From Halorussus salinus (GTDB lineage: Archaea > Halobacteriota > Halobacteria > Halobacteriales > Haladaptataceae): 64,000 nt of DNA. The notes beneath the pieces are model-generated. The model was not told the DNA's origin. It did no database searches and worked only from the letters and a program-made list of their open reading frames with translations. How positions within the stretch are numbered: the first letter of the stretch is position 1; every line of letters begins with the position of its first letter. Shown piece after piece: positions 25,301-35,100 of the stretch. The stretch covers positions 1 to 64,000 of the forward strand of contig NZ_SBIS02000007.1 in NCBI RefSeq assembly GCF_004765815.2, given 5' to 3'. The position numbers were made by a program, and so were the translations under genes.

Positions 25301-26113
25301 TCACGACCCGTCGAACGAGAGCGGTTCGGCGGCCTCCCAGCGGGGCGCGAACGTCTCGCGGACGCCCGCCGCGAACTCGGGGTCTTTCATGTCTATCATC
25401 GCGAACGCCTCGCCCGGATTCAGGGGATTCGCGACCTCGATGCAGACTTCCACGTCGTCGATGAGGTTGAACGTGCCCTGCAACTCCTCGGCGGTCCGGA
25501 CCGCGAACTTCGGATGGTCCGAGAGCGTCTCGGTGTACCGCTGGCCGACGCTCGGGGGCAGGGTCTCCACCAGACTGGGCGTCATCAACAGCGAAATCTC
25601 GACGCCGCGGTCGAGCGCCGATTCGAGGTGCTGGGAGACGAGTTCGCCCACGTCGCCGATGTCGAACTGCGCCGACGAGTCGCCCGCGACCATCACGATT
25701 TGGTCGTCGGCCGCGTCGAGGCGTTCGACCAGCAGGTCGGTGGACTCCTCGGGACCGACCGCCGCGGTCCAGAAGCCCTCCTCGACCGGCTCGCCCGCGT
25801 CGAGTTCCTCGGTTAGCTCCTCGACTATCTCCTCGTACTGGTTGGCCTGCTCTTCGAGTTCTTCGAGTTTGTCGTCCAGCAAGCGATTGAGCGCGGTCTC
25901 GGGTTCGACCGCGACGTACTTCTTGGGACGACTCGCGCTCTGAGAGCGCGCGAGGTTGTGGGTCTCCAGACTGCTCAGTACGTCGTAGATGCGACCCATC
26001 GGTACCTCGCTCGCGCGCGATAGCTCCTTCGCGGTGGTCGGTCCCGCGTCCAACAGTGCCCGGTACGCCCGCGCCTCGTACTCCGAGAGTCCGAGGTCTC
26101 GTAGACTCGCCAT
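25301..26113 (-). CDS. TrmB-family transcriptional regulator
   Basis: The 270-residue protein starts MASLRDLGLSEYEARAYRAL, the typical TrmB winged helix, with PTTAKELSRASEVPMGRIYD as recognition region. A coiled-coil dimerisation stretch (LLDDKLEELEEQANQYEEIV) and a C-terminal ligand-binding domain (LLVERLDAADDQIVMVAGDS) follow. TrmB proteins usually sense sugars or other small molecules. Because trkH copy 2 lies 138 bases downstream on the same strand, control of that gene is possible but unproven. ATG 26113 gives the family's normal start. Confidence 0.92.
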   Translation of the reverse strand: MASLRDLGLSEYEARAYRALLDAGPTTAKELSRASEVPMGRIYDVLSSLETHNLARSQSASRPKKYVAVEPETALNRLLDDKLEELEEQANQYEEIVEELTEELDAGEPVEEGFWTAAVGPEESTDLLVERLDAADDQIVMVAGDSSAQFDIGDVGELVSQHLESALDRGVEISLLMTPSLVETLPPSVGQRYTETLSDHPKFAVRTAEELQGTFNLIDDVEVCIEVANPLNPGEAFAMIDMKDPEFAAGVRETFAPRWEAAEPLSFDGS

Positions 26114-26269
26114 GTAGGGGTTCAGACGCTCTGCCCTAATAAACTCTCGGACCGTTTTCAGTTGAAAGGGTGGAATCTCTCGCGATAGTCGGAGTCTCTC
26201 CTCCCGATTCGGGAAGCGGTTACCTACTCGCGTGGCGGGTCCTCCTCGGGAGAGACTCACGACCGAAGG

Positions 26270-26282
26270 TGTTAATATTATG
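26270..26282 (+). promoter_or_regulatory. TATA-like element for the methyltransferase gene
   Basis: GTTAATATTATGG lies 18-30 bases before the ATG at 26300, in the position of a haloarchaeal TATA box for a leaderless transcript. Confidence 0.5.
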
Positions 26283-26299
26283 GAATATCACGTCGCTTT

Positions 26300-27061
26300 A
26301 TGAACGGTACGGGAGATTTTTACGACCCAATCGCGCCGGCGTACGATCCGCCCACGATAGTGACCGGCGAGGAGGAAATAGCCGAGGATGTCCGCTTCTA
26401 CCGGGCGTTGGCTCGGGAAATCGACGGACCGACGTTAGAAGTCGGCGTCGGGACCGGACGTATCTACCTCGAACTGCTGGCCGACGGAATCGACATCGAC
26501 GGCATCGACGTTTCGTCGGCGATGATAGACCAACTTCGTGAGTACGCCGCGTCCTGCGACCTCGACCCGTCGGTGTGGGTCGACGATTTGCTCACGTTCG
26601 CCCCCGAACGGGAGTACGACCTCGTGTACGCACCCGAGGAGATACTCAACTTCTTCCCGTCGATGGCAGACCAGCGGACGGCTCTCGAACGGGTCCACGA
26701 CGCGCTCGCGCCGGACGGTCGGTTCGCCACCAACATGGGCGTCCCGCAGTTCGAGACCATCGCCGAGAACGACGGTCGAACCCTCGAACAGCACATCGAG
26801 GCGGACAGCGGCCACTACCGCATCGAGCGGACGGCACACTTGGAAGACGAGATAGAGCAGTTGGCTCGCATCGAACGCGAAGTCTACTGCGACGGGGAAC
26901 TGGTGGGGGAGCGCGAGACGATGATGTCGCTCATCTCGAAGCGACAGTGCGAGTTACTGTTCGAACTCGCCGGGTTTAGCGACTGGCAGGTGTACGGCGG
27001 GTTCGAGCGCGACCCGCTGTCGTCGTCCGACCAAGAGATGGTGTGGGTAGTCGAGGCGTAG
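26300..27061 (+). CDS. Class I SAM-dependent methyltransferase
   Basis: The 253-residue protein has the SAM-binding motif LEVGVGTGRIYLELL (about residues 48-62), the acidic strand end DGIDVSSAMI, and an APEEILNFFP motif IV region. It fits the small-molecule methyltransferase superfamily (Methyltransf_25-like). The substrate is unknown. It opens the accessory region that contains the lanthipeptide genes, but it is on the opposite strand and converges on the next gene, so involvement in that pathway is only a possibility. Confidence 0.87.
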   Translation: MNGTGDFYDPIAPAYDPPTIVTGEEEIAEDVRFYRALAREIDGPTLEVGVGTGRIYLELLADGIDIDGIDVSSAMIDQLREYAASCDLDPSVWVDDLLTFAPEREYDLVYAPEEILNFFPSMADQRTALERVHDALAPDGRFATNMGVPQFETIAENDGRTLEQHIEADSGHYRIERTAHLEDEIEQLARIEREVYCDGELVGERETMMSLISKRQCELLFELAGFSDWQVYGGFERDPLSSSDQEMVWVVEA

Positions 27062-27111
27062 CGCACTGGCGGGGACGACCGACCGTCGGGGTGGCCGGTC
27101 GGACTCGTCGG

Positions 27112-28767
27112 TCACTCGTCGTCGCCGAGGAGCGCCCGGCCACCGACCACGGCCAACGCGGCGGCGACCAGCAGACCGGCGGCGATTAGCACCCCTGTCG
27201 TGCCCTCGGGCGGTCGAAGACTATTTGAGCCTCCGGACTTCGGGGCCGCACCGGCGCGTATCTCCGAGAGTTCCGCGACGCCGGGGGCGTTCACGAGAAC
27301 GACGGTGCGCCCGGTCCGGTTGACGTAGTAGGCGTCGCCGAACGAATCCCGTTCCGGAATCCGGTAGGTGTTCGTCCGGTCCTCGACCGCGGAGGCATTG
27401 TAGTAGGTGAGAAGCTCCCTGTAGCCGCTAACGAACTCCTCGCTGTCGTTCGCCGTCTCGAACGACAGCTTCCAGACGTACCCCGTCTCACCGGTCTCGG
27501 TCGCGTACGGGTAGAGCCTGTCGTCCTCCCACCCCGAGGCGTAGGGGTTGTCGCCGTACCGGTACGGGTCGAGGCGGTCGAGACCGTCGCCAGCGGAGTT
27601 GTAGAAGGTGCGAACCGGAAGTACCGCGGGGTGCTGGCGGTTCGTGTCGAAGACCGTGTAGACGAACATCGTCGTGATTCCCGGCATCCCGACCGAGGCG
27701 TACTTCGGCTGGCCGGTTTCGACCTCGGGTATTCGCCAGTTTTCGTCGCTCGTGTCGGTGAAATCGACGGTCGTCGGCTTTTCTGCGGGATACGCCTCGG
27801 GGTTCATCACCTGTTTCGTACTCGTCGGCGGCTGGTCGTAGAGTTGGTTGACGGCGTTCCAGCCGCCCGTCTCCTCGACCGCGTGGACGAAGTTGGGACC
27901 GTCGTAGTACGGATAGCTGTTCAGGAGCGCCATCCCAACGTGAGGGTCGGCCGACCCGTCGTCCCGTTCGGGAGCGGTCACGCAGTCCCACTTCGACTCA
28001 CACCGGTCGGCGTACTGCATCTGGACGTACTCGCTGTCGCCTTCTATGAGGCTGTTTATCGCGTTCTGAGACTCCGTGGTCCTGCGCAACTCGAAGGTCG
28101 CTAGCTCGAACCGGTCGGGGGCGTCGAACTGCTGGTTCTGAAGCACGTGGACGAGTTCGTGAGCCAGCAGTGGTTCGTTCAGCCTCGGACTTTCGGGGTC
28201 CTCGACGACGAACACCATCTCCTCGTCGGTCGGGCTGTAGTACCCTCGTGACCCGCCCGCGTTCGACTGAAGCACTTCGACGGCGTCGGTGTCTTCCCCG
28301 ACCATCAGCAGCGCCTCCCACTTCGCGTTCTTGCGGAGGGTCTCCGCCTCTGTCGCGACGAACCGCTCGTCGATGCGCTGCTCGAACGCCTGCGGCGAGA
28401 GGAACTCGATGCTCGGCTCTCCTTCGAACTCCAGACCGCGGACGGTTTCGACCCGAGCCATGGACCGGGCCACGACGGCCTCCAATTCGGTCGCGTTCAG
28501 CCCGTCGGTACCGTCCACGGCGATGGGTTCGTCGTACCAGCACCCGTTCTCCCAGCCGAGTTCGTCGCTCTCGGGGTCGGGGCGTCTCGACCCGTCTGAC
28601 GCGGGATTGCAGGCGTCCGCGTCGTCGATACGGGGCGCGCCGCCGACCGCCTCCGTCGCATCGACCTTCGGTGACGGACCCGACGCTTGGGTCGCCGCGA
28701 CGCCGGGGGCGACGGCGAGGCCGACCGTCAGAACGACGAAGGCGAGGAGCGGAAAGATTCGACGCAT
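27112..28767 (-). CDS. Hvo_1808-like surface protein with HELVH metalloprotease motif
   Basis: The 551-residue protein has an N-terminal signal peptide (FPLLAFVVLTVGLAVAPGVA) and a C-terminal membrane anchor (TTGVLIAAGLLVAAALAVVG) followed by a short acidic tail. The sequence LLAHELVHVLQNQQF contains HELVH at residues 203-207, a zincin-type motif. It resembles the haloarchaeal Hvo_1808 surface-protein family, named from memory. It probably sits outside the membrane and could be a metallopeptidase. It is downstream of, and co-directional with, the lanthipeptide genes, 111 bases from the esterase-like gene. Confidence 0.85.
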   Translation of the reverse strand: MRRIFPLLAFVVLTVGLAVAPGVAATQASGPSPKVDATEAVGGAPRIDDADACNPASDGSRRPDPESDELGWENGCWYDEPIAVDGTDGLNATELEAVVARSMARVETVRGLEFEGEPSIEFLSPQAFEQRIDERFVATEAETLRKNAKWEALLMVGEDTDAVEVLQSNAGGSRGYYSPTDEEMVFVVEDPESPRLNEPLLAHELVHVLQNQQFDAPDRFELATFELRRTTESQNAINSLIEGDSEYVQMQYADRCESKWDCVTAPERDDGSADPHVGMALLNSYPYYDGPNFVHAVEETGGWNAVNQLYDQPPTSTKQVMNPEAYPAEKPTTVDFTDTSDENWRIPEVETGQPKYASVGMPGITTMFVYTVFDTNRQHPAVLPVRTFYNSAGDGLDRLDPYRYGDNPYASGWEDDRLYPYATETGETGYVWKLSFETANDSEEFVSGYRELLTYYNASAVEDRTNTYRIPERDSFGDAYYVNRTGRTVVLVNAPGVAELSEIRAGAAPKSGGSNSLRPPEGTTGVLIAAGLLVAAALAVVGGRALLGDDE

Positions 28768-28878
28768 TATCTGTTCGAGTATCTACCATTGTTATATAAA
28801 ACATTTTATGTCCCGAAACCGCGGTGTTCCGGCGGGCGAGTCGGCCGATAGGTCCGGCCGTCTTCGGCGCTGGCGGCG

Positions 28879-30237
28879 TCACCCCCCGCCAACGGGATTC
28901 GAAGGAGTCGTCTCGGCGACGAATATTAGTCCGTCGAAGGCTCGCCGAGGAGCGACCGACGCGTAATTCTTCTCGGAGTCGCTGTGGTAGACCGCGCCGA
29001 CGTTGTGCAGGCACGACTCGCGGTCGACCCACGCACTGACGGTCGGGTCTTCCGGAGGAGACGACAGGTCGAGAAAACAGACGCGCTCGTCGGTCGCGTC
29101 CAGAACTGCCGGGAGCGAGCCGTCTGGACCCGTCTCCATCGAGTGCGGACGAATCACCGGGTCGTCGTCCGACGTTGGGTCCGAGACGGCCACGAATGAC
29201 CCCCGCCCGAACTCGAATCCGAGCGCGTAGTACTCGTCTCCGTACTCCCGGCGCAGGTGGTCGCCCATGGTCGTCGGCGACGTTGCCGTCCCGCCTTCGT
29301 CCCCGTGTCCGAACATCCCAGTTCCCGTCGTGACGTGGCCGTTGTGTGCCCAGAGTGCGAGACGCTCGCCGGGCGCGTGGTCGAGAATCCAGCGAACGTT
29401 CTCGGCCATGGCGGCGTCTCGCACGGCGTCGGGTGACGGATGGTCGTCGAGGAGTGCCGCCGTCGCGAACTCGTGGGCTTGTTCGATGAGTCTCCGGCGT
29501 CGTCGAGCCAGCCGCCACTCTCGGTCGCCGACCGCCGACCGGTAGGCCTCCTCGCGGCGCTCGAATCGCTCCGACAACTTCTCCCCGAGAGTCTTGGCGG
29601 CGAGTACTTGGTCGGGCGTACTCTCGCGGCCCTGTCCGAGCCAGTCGGCGTCCAACTCCGCGAAGTGAGGCCGGACCTCGTCGAGATAGTCGGGGTCGAC
29701 CCGTTCGAGGAACGACCGCAGAGCCCGTGCCGGTCCCCGCGTCGACCGCAGGTCGAAACCGTACACCCGCACGCGCTCGGACCGGGGACGTTCCTCGTTG
29801 TACTCGCGGAGCCATTCGACGAGTTCGCACATCTCCTCGGTCGCACAGGTCCAGTAGGACAGCGCCTCGACGGCCGCCTCCGGACTCCCCTCACCGTCGA
29901 CGACGTAGCGGTCGACCCGACGGGCCGCCCCGAAGTTCGCCTCCAGTCCGAGCGCCCGAAGGTCTCGTTCGGTCACCAAAAACTGGACGAGTCGGCGTTT
30001 CAAATCGAAGAACTCCTTCGTCCCGTGGGTCGCCTCACCGAGGGCGACGACGCGTCTCGTTGCGAGGGTCTCCCCGATCGACCGCAGGTCGTCGAGGGTA
30101 TCGGCGTCCGGGCGCTCTAAGGGAACCACACACTCGCCGAGCCGCCCGGCGAGGTCGGCGATGTCCGTCACCGTCTCGGCCCTCGCGAGCCGTCGGCGCG
30201 ACGGTGACGCCGGGTGTAGTGGCGGTGATTGGAGCAA
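28879..30237 (-). CDS. Erythromycin-esterase-family protein in the lanthipeptide operon
   Basis: The 452-residue protein has the family's VVALGEATHGTKEFFDLKRR block (E68 and H71) and LALWAHNGHVTTG, matching the EreA/EreB-like hydrolase fold that uses a Glu/His pair. The only suitable start is TTG at 30237; the nearby ATG at 30248 is in another frame. It begins 13 bases after the permease stop, so it is probably the last gene of the lanM-ABC operon. It may tailor or hydrolyse the peptide product or confer resistance; it could also be an unrelated esterase. Confidence 0.85.
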   Translation of the reverse strand: MLQSPPLHPASPSRRRLARAETVTDIADLAGRLGECVVPLERPDADTLDDLRSIGETLATRRVVALGEATHGTKEFFDLKRRLVQFLVTERDLRALGLEANFGAARRVDRYVVDGEGSPEAAVEALSYWTCATEEMCELVEWLREYNEERPRSERVRVYGFDLRSTRGPARALRSFLERVDPDYLDEVRPHFAELDADWLGQGRESTPDQVLAAKTLGEKLSERFERREEAYRSAVGDREWRLARRRRRLIEQAHEFATAALLDDHPSPDAVRDAAMAENVRWILDHAPGERLALWAHNGHVTTGTGMFGHGDEGGTATSPTTMGDHLRREYGDEYYALGFEFGRGSFVAVSDPTSDDDPVIRPHSMETGPDGSLPAVLDATDERVCFLDLSSPPEDPTVSAWVDRESCLHNVGAVYHSDSEKNYASVAPRRAFDGLIFVAETTPSNPVGGG

Positions 30238-30250
30238 CGAGTTGTCATGG

Positions 30251-31024
30251 TCAGTAGTCGTCTAAGAGACCCCTCCTCCGTGCGTGGTGCTGTGCGAGGT
30301 GGAACGAGAGGTAGCCGATGAGTACGTAGACGACCGTGGTTGACGCCAAGATGGCGTGGTCCAGTAGGGAAAACTCGAGGAGACCCCGTCCGTTGGCCAT
30401 CGCTTCGTGGAGCATCGCCGCGCCCTGTCCGACCGGGAGGAGTCGGGGCCAGAACTCGTCGGTCAGCGCCATCGAGATGATTCCGATGAACGCGAACTGT
30501 AGCATGGAGAACATCCCTCGAATCCGCTTGTAGACGAGCGCCACGCCCCCCAGAAGGAAACCGACGCCGATGGCGTGGAGGATAGTCAGCCCGAGGACCG
30601 GCACTATCGTGACCAAGTCGATAGTGAGGCTCTCGCCAGTCATCACGAGGATGAATCCGAGGGTGACGACGCTAATCACGATGCTGACGACCAGATTCGC
30701 CAAGACGGATGCCAGCATGACGACCGGGAAGGGGAACGGAGCGACGTACAACTGCTGGAGCGTGCCGTACTTGGCTTCGGTGTTTATCAGCCCCGAGAGG
30801 GTGTAGAAGGTGGCGAGTACGGTCGTCAGGAGAAAGTACCCGACGATGATGGCGTCGACGTTGCTCTCGAACCCCTCCGGTGCAATCGTTCGTCCGCCGA
30901 CGAACACTAAGCCGAACACCATCAGGTACGTCGCCAGCGTTCCCAAGAAGTTCAAGGGGTAGCGACGGAGTTCGATGAGGGTTCGACTCGCGAAGCCGTA
31001 CAAAAGGATAGGGTACTTATACAT
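30251..31024 (-). CDS. ABC-2 type transporter permease (lanthipeptide locus)
   Basis: The 257-residue protein has six predicted membrane segments. Examples are LNFLGTLATYLMVFGLVFVG near residue 30, IIVGYFLLTTVLATFYTLSG near 70 and VVYVLIGYLSFHLA near the C-terminus. ABC-2 permeases with this size pair with a soluble ATPase. Its start overlaps the ATPase stop by eight bases, so the two are translationally coupled. The pair probably exports the peptide product or gives self-protection. It has no peptidase domain, unlike bacterial LanT exporters. Confidence 0.92.
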   Translation of the reverse strand: MYKYPILLYGFASRTLIELRRYPLNFLGTLATYLMVFGLVFVGGRTIAPEGFESNVDAIIVGYFLLTTVLATFYTLSGLINTEAKYGTLQQLYVAPFPFPVVMLASVLANLVVSIVISVVTLGFILVMTGESLTIDLVTIVPVLGLTILHAIGVGFLLGGVALVYKRIRGMFSMLQFAFIGIISMALTDEFWPRLLPVGQGAAMLHEAMANGRGLLEFSLLDHAILASTTVVYVLIGYLSFHLAQHHARRRGLLDDY

Positions 31025-32048
31025 CGGTCGTGTCGTCGGTCGTCATTTCGAGGAACACGTCGCCGAGGTCGGGACGAATCGTCTCGAAGGTCCGGACGGT
31101 ACAGTCTATCTCGCGGAGTTCGTCCGACAGCGAGTGAACGTCCTCGTCGTACGTTATCTCGAACTCGTGGACCTCGCCGTACTGGTCGTGGTCGGTAACG
31201 TCGAACCGGGACCGGAGGGTCTCGACGGTCGAGGAGGGGACGGGCGCGTCCAGTCTGATCCGATAGGCGGTGGTCCTGAAGAAGTCGAGCAGGTCGGCGA
31301 CGGAGTCGTCGGCGATAACCCGTCCCTCTGAGAGAACGATTACCCTGTCGCAGATGTTCTGGATGACATCCATGTCGTGGCTGGTGAGAACGACCGTCAA
31401 ATCCTGATCCGCGACGAGCGACCGGATTTCGTCTTGGAGTTTGAGCGATGTCTCGACATCCAGCCCGAGCGTCGGCTCGTCGAGCAGCGCGACCTCCGCG
31501 GCCCGAGAGAGCGTACTGGCGATTGCCACCTTCTGTTTCTGCCCGCGAGAGAGTTTCCGAACCGGCACGTTGGCCTTCTCCGCGAGGTCGAGTCGCTGGA
31601 GGAGGGCGTCGTGGCGGTCGCGGCGGTCGGAGGCCCGAACGCCGTTCAGCCGGGCGAAAAACTCCAAGTTCTCCCGGACGGTCAGCCGCCAGTAGGCGTC
31701 CCGAGACCCCTCGAACATCGCACCGACCCTCTCGTGGGTCCACGCGAGGTTCTCGTGGACTTCCCGGCCGCCGAGCGTGACGGTTCCGGAGTCGGGAACC
31801 AGCGTCCCTAGCATCGTCTTGAGAGTCGTCGTCTTTCCTGCTCCGTTCGGCCCGAGTACTCCGACGACGGAGCCGGGTTCGATCTCGAACGAGACGCCGT
31901 CGACGGCCGTCACGTCGCCGCCGCCGAAGGTCATCGTGAGGTCATCTACCGCGAACGCGGGGCCTTCGGCGGCCACCTCCTCGCGCTCGGCGGTCTCGGC
32001 CGAAGACTCGGAGTTCGATCGACGTTGCGTTTCCATAACGCTATCCAT
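31017..32048 (-). CDS. ABC transporter ATP-binding protein (lanthipeptide locus)
   Basis: The 343-residue protein carries Walker A (GPNGAGKTT, about residue 70), the signature KLSRGQKQKVA and Walker B (VALLDEPTLGLD). A C-terminal extension of about 90 residues of the DrrA/CcmA kind follows. It starts 115 bases after the lanM stop on the same strand and overlaps the permease start. It energises the ABC-2 permease for export or immunity. Confidence 0.94.
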   Translation of the reverse strand: MDSVMETQRRSNSESSAETAEREEVAAEGPAFAVDDLTMTFGGGDVTAVDGVSFEIEPGSVVGVLGPNGAGKTTTLKTMLGTLVPDSGTVTLGGREVHENLAWTHERVGAMFEGSRDAYWRLTVRENLEFFARLNGVRASDRRDRHDALLQRLDLAEKANVPVRKLSRGQKQKVAIASTLSRAAEVALLDEPTLGLDVETSLKLQDEIRSLVADQDLTVVLTSHDMDVIQNICDRVIVLSEGRVIADDSVADLLDFFRTTAYRIRLDAPVPSSTVETLRSRFDVTDHDQYGEVHEFEITYDEDVHSLSDELREIDCTVRTFETIRPDLGDVFLEMTTDDTTDV

Positions 32049-32162
32049 CGTTCAACGGGTACTTTCACCCACCCAGTAATAAATTGTTAACATGATGCGA
32101 ACGTTTTCATCTGGCATCGTTCGCTGAGGGCGAGGGTCGCCCGCCGCTGGCCCCGACCCGAG

Positions 32163-35100
32163 TCACTCCAACAGCAGGACGCAGGGAAGCGACGGGTCCA
32201 CCGTCCTGAGAAGGGAGTAACCGATTCCCGCCTCACCGCCGAAGAATCCGGGGTCGTACCAGTGTTCGGTACCCCACTGCGTCGAGAACCCGCCAGCATC
32301 GTCGGCCCGCCGGACGCAGGCCCCCGCGAGTCGCTCGGCGTCGCGGCGAAGCGTCGGTTCGTCCAAGGACCGGGCGGCCCGCAGGAGGAGTTCGACCCGG
32401 CCGAAGTTGCCACAACAGACGTGGTCGGCGGCGAACGCCGTCGTCGGGTCGATGCCCCGGAGCGCACGCCGGGCGTCCGCGAGACGTGCGTCGGTCGTGT
32501 CCACTGCGTCGGTTCCCAGTCTGGCGAGACCGATTCCGGTCCGGCCGTGACACCAAGCGTCCATCGAGTCCGTCTCGCTCGTCGGTCGGAGGTCCGGCCA
32601 GTTCGTGGTCTCCTCGTCGAAGCGACGGCGCTCGAACGCGAGGCTTTCGGCGGCGACGGTTCCGAACCGCGAGTCGCCGGTCGCCGATTCGAGTCGAGTC
32701 AACGCGTACGCGATGCCAGCGGTTCCGTGAGAGAACCCACAGACGGGGCGTCCGACCGACGCCGGTGCCCACGTCGGCACCCCGTCGCGGTGGGTCGCAC
32801 TCTCCAACAGGTGGTCGCCAGCACGCCTCGCTCGGTCCAAGACCTCGTCGTCTCCGGTCGCTTCGTACAGCGAGACGAGTCCGAGTACGGCTCCGGCGCT
32901 TCCCTGTAGAACGTCGTACTGCTGGTCGGCGGCGATTCGCTCGTCGCCCAAGACGCCAGCGACCTGCTTCGCCCCGCGGAAATACTGCGAGTCGTCGAGC
33001 AGTTGTCCGACCTTCGTAAGCCCGTAGGCAATCGAGCCGAGACCCACGACCCCACCGACCGGACGCGGCGGGTAACGGGCGGATGTCGAGTCGTTCTCGA
33101 AGGTGTCGCTATCGAGGGCGTCGAGAATCGGGGCCACCGTCTCCCTCGCCAGACGCTCGTACCGCTCGTCGTCGAAGACTCGGGCGAGACCGGCGAGGAA
33201 GATGCCGATTCCGACTCGTCCGTCGTATAGCGCGTCGTCTATCGGAGCAACGTCGATTCCGCCGTCGGCCCCGACCCGCCGGAGGACCCAGACCGGGTCG
33301 CCGTCGTCACGTCGTGCGGTCGCCTCGATTCGGTCGAAGATACCCTCGGCGGTCTCCTCGACGAGCGTTTCGAAGTCCTCCCGACCGTCTCGTTCCGCTC
33401 GACCGTCTCGCCCGTGGTCGATTCGCGTCGTCTTCCCCGACCCGTGGGTCTCCACGTGGTCTCGGTACCCCCACCGGAGGTAGTCGCACTGTTCGTCGAG
33501 GTCGGTCCCGTCGAACGCCTCGATTCGGTCGCGTATCTGCTCCACCGGTGGCTGAACGAAGAAGTCGTCGAGAACGTGGTCGTCACCGTCGAGGAGGTCG
33601 GTACTCCGAAGTTCGGCGGTAAACCGAGGAGTACCGTACTCCCGAAGCGCGTCTCGCTCGGCCTCGTAGAGCGACCACACCGCCGGGTCTACGTCGTGGG
33701 CGACCACGAGTTTCGCCAGCACCTCCACTCGGGTCCCGAAGTTCAGTCCGTTTCGGAGGTGGTCGGCCGACCGCATCGCCGTGCGTATCCGGCCGTAGGC
33801 GACCGTCGGTCGGTACACGACTCGTACCCGTGCCTCTCTGTCGGTAAGCCGGTCTATCGGACCGCCCTCCGCCAGCATCGCGGCCTTGTTGTCGAGGACG
33901 AACCGGTACATCTCCTCGAACCCCCGAACGATGTCGTCAACGTGGGTCCGCGGCCCGACCACGGAACCGTCGTACACCGGCAGGTTCTCCCCCTCGCGGT
34001 CGGGGGTCGGCACGTTCTCCAAGTCCATCCGGTCGGTGTTGACGTTCGTGAACTGCTGGGTCTCGGCGTCGATACTGGCCTGATTCGTCGAGAAGCCAGC
34101 CATGTCGCCGACATCGCCGTCCGGAACGTGTCGGGGAACGACGCCGGTCCGAACCACGGTGTCCGCGACGACCTGAACGGCCTCGTTGATACGGCGCATC
34201 TCCGGCTTCGCGACGGGTTCCGTGACCGTCTCCAAGTCGATAGCCACGGGCTGGGACCCTACCGCGACGATGTTCTCCAAGTGCATGTCGGTCGCCGCGA
34301 ACGCGTAGAACAGACACATCAACATCCCCGCCCGGCGGTAGTACTCGGCGGGACCCTCGGGGTCGGTACACGCCGCCGGACGGACCCACTCCATCCACGC
34401 GTACTCCTCTCGATAGAGTACTTCGAGCGTCTGCAGAGGTGGCAGGTCGCCCCGTTCGTTTATCCACTCGACCAACTCGTAGAAGCCGACGACGATGCCC
34501 GCGTTCCGGGGTTTGTACCCGACGGTCGTCCCCGACTCGAAGGCGACCCGGAAGACCGCCCGTCCGCCGTTGTGGTGGTCGCCGAGGACCTCGATACCGG
34601 TCACCGCTCCCACGTCCTCCCCGTCGGCGAAGGTCCGACCGAGTTGCGACGAGTCGCTGGCCACGCGAGCGGTGAACTCCTCGACTCTGGCGCGCCACTG
34701 CCGGAGGACCGTCACCAGCAACCGACCGAGAAACGAGTACTCCGAGAAGAACGACCGCAGACGCTCCGCGGTCGCCATCTCCTCGACGAACTCGTCGTAG
34801 TATCGGGTCGCGCCCGGCTCGGGCATCTCGTCGCCGAGCACTAAATCCGGGTTCTCGTTCGCCACGTGGGTCTTGAAGTCGATGAACAGTGCCCGCGACC
34901 AGAGTCCCGTTACCCGAGTCGCCAGCCACCCGAACAGGTCGGCTACCGCCGACGACGAGAGCGGACCGGCCGAGTCGAGGTCTACTCGTGTCCGGGCGTA
35001 GCCCACGACCGGCTCCACCAAGTCCCGAAAGGGTAGCTCACGGTCGGCCGCTATCTCGACCTCCGGCGACGGGTTCTCGACGACGAACGCGACCAACTCG

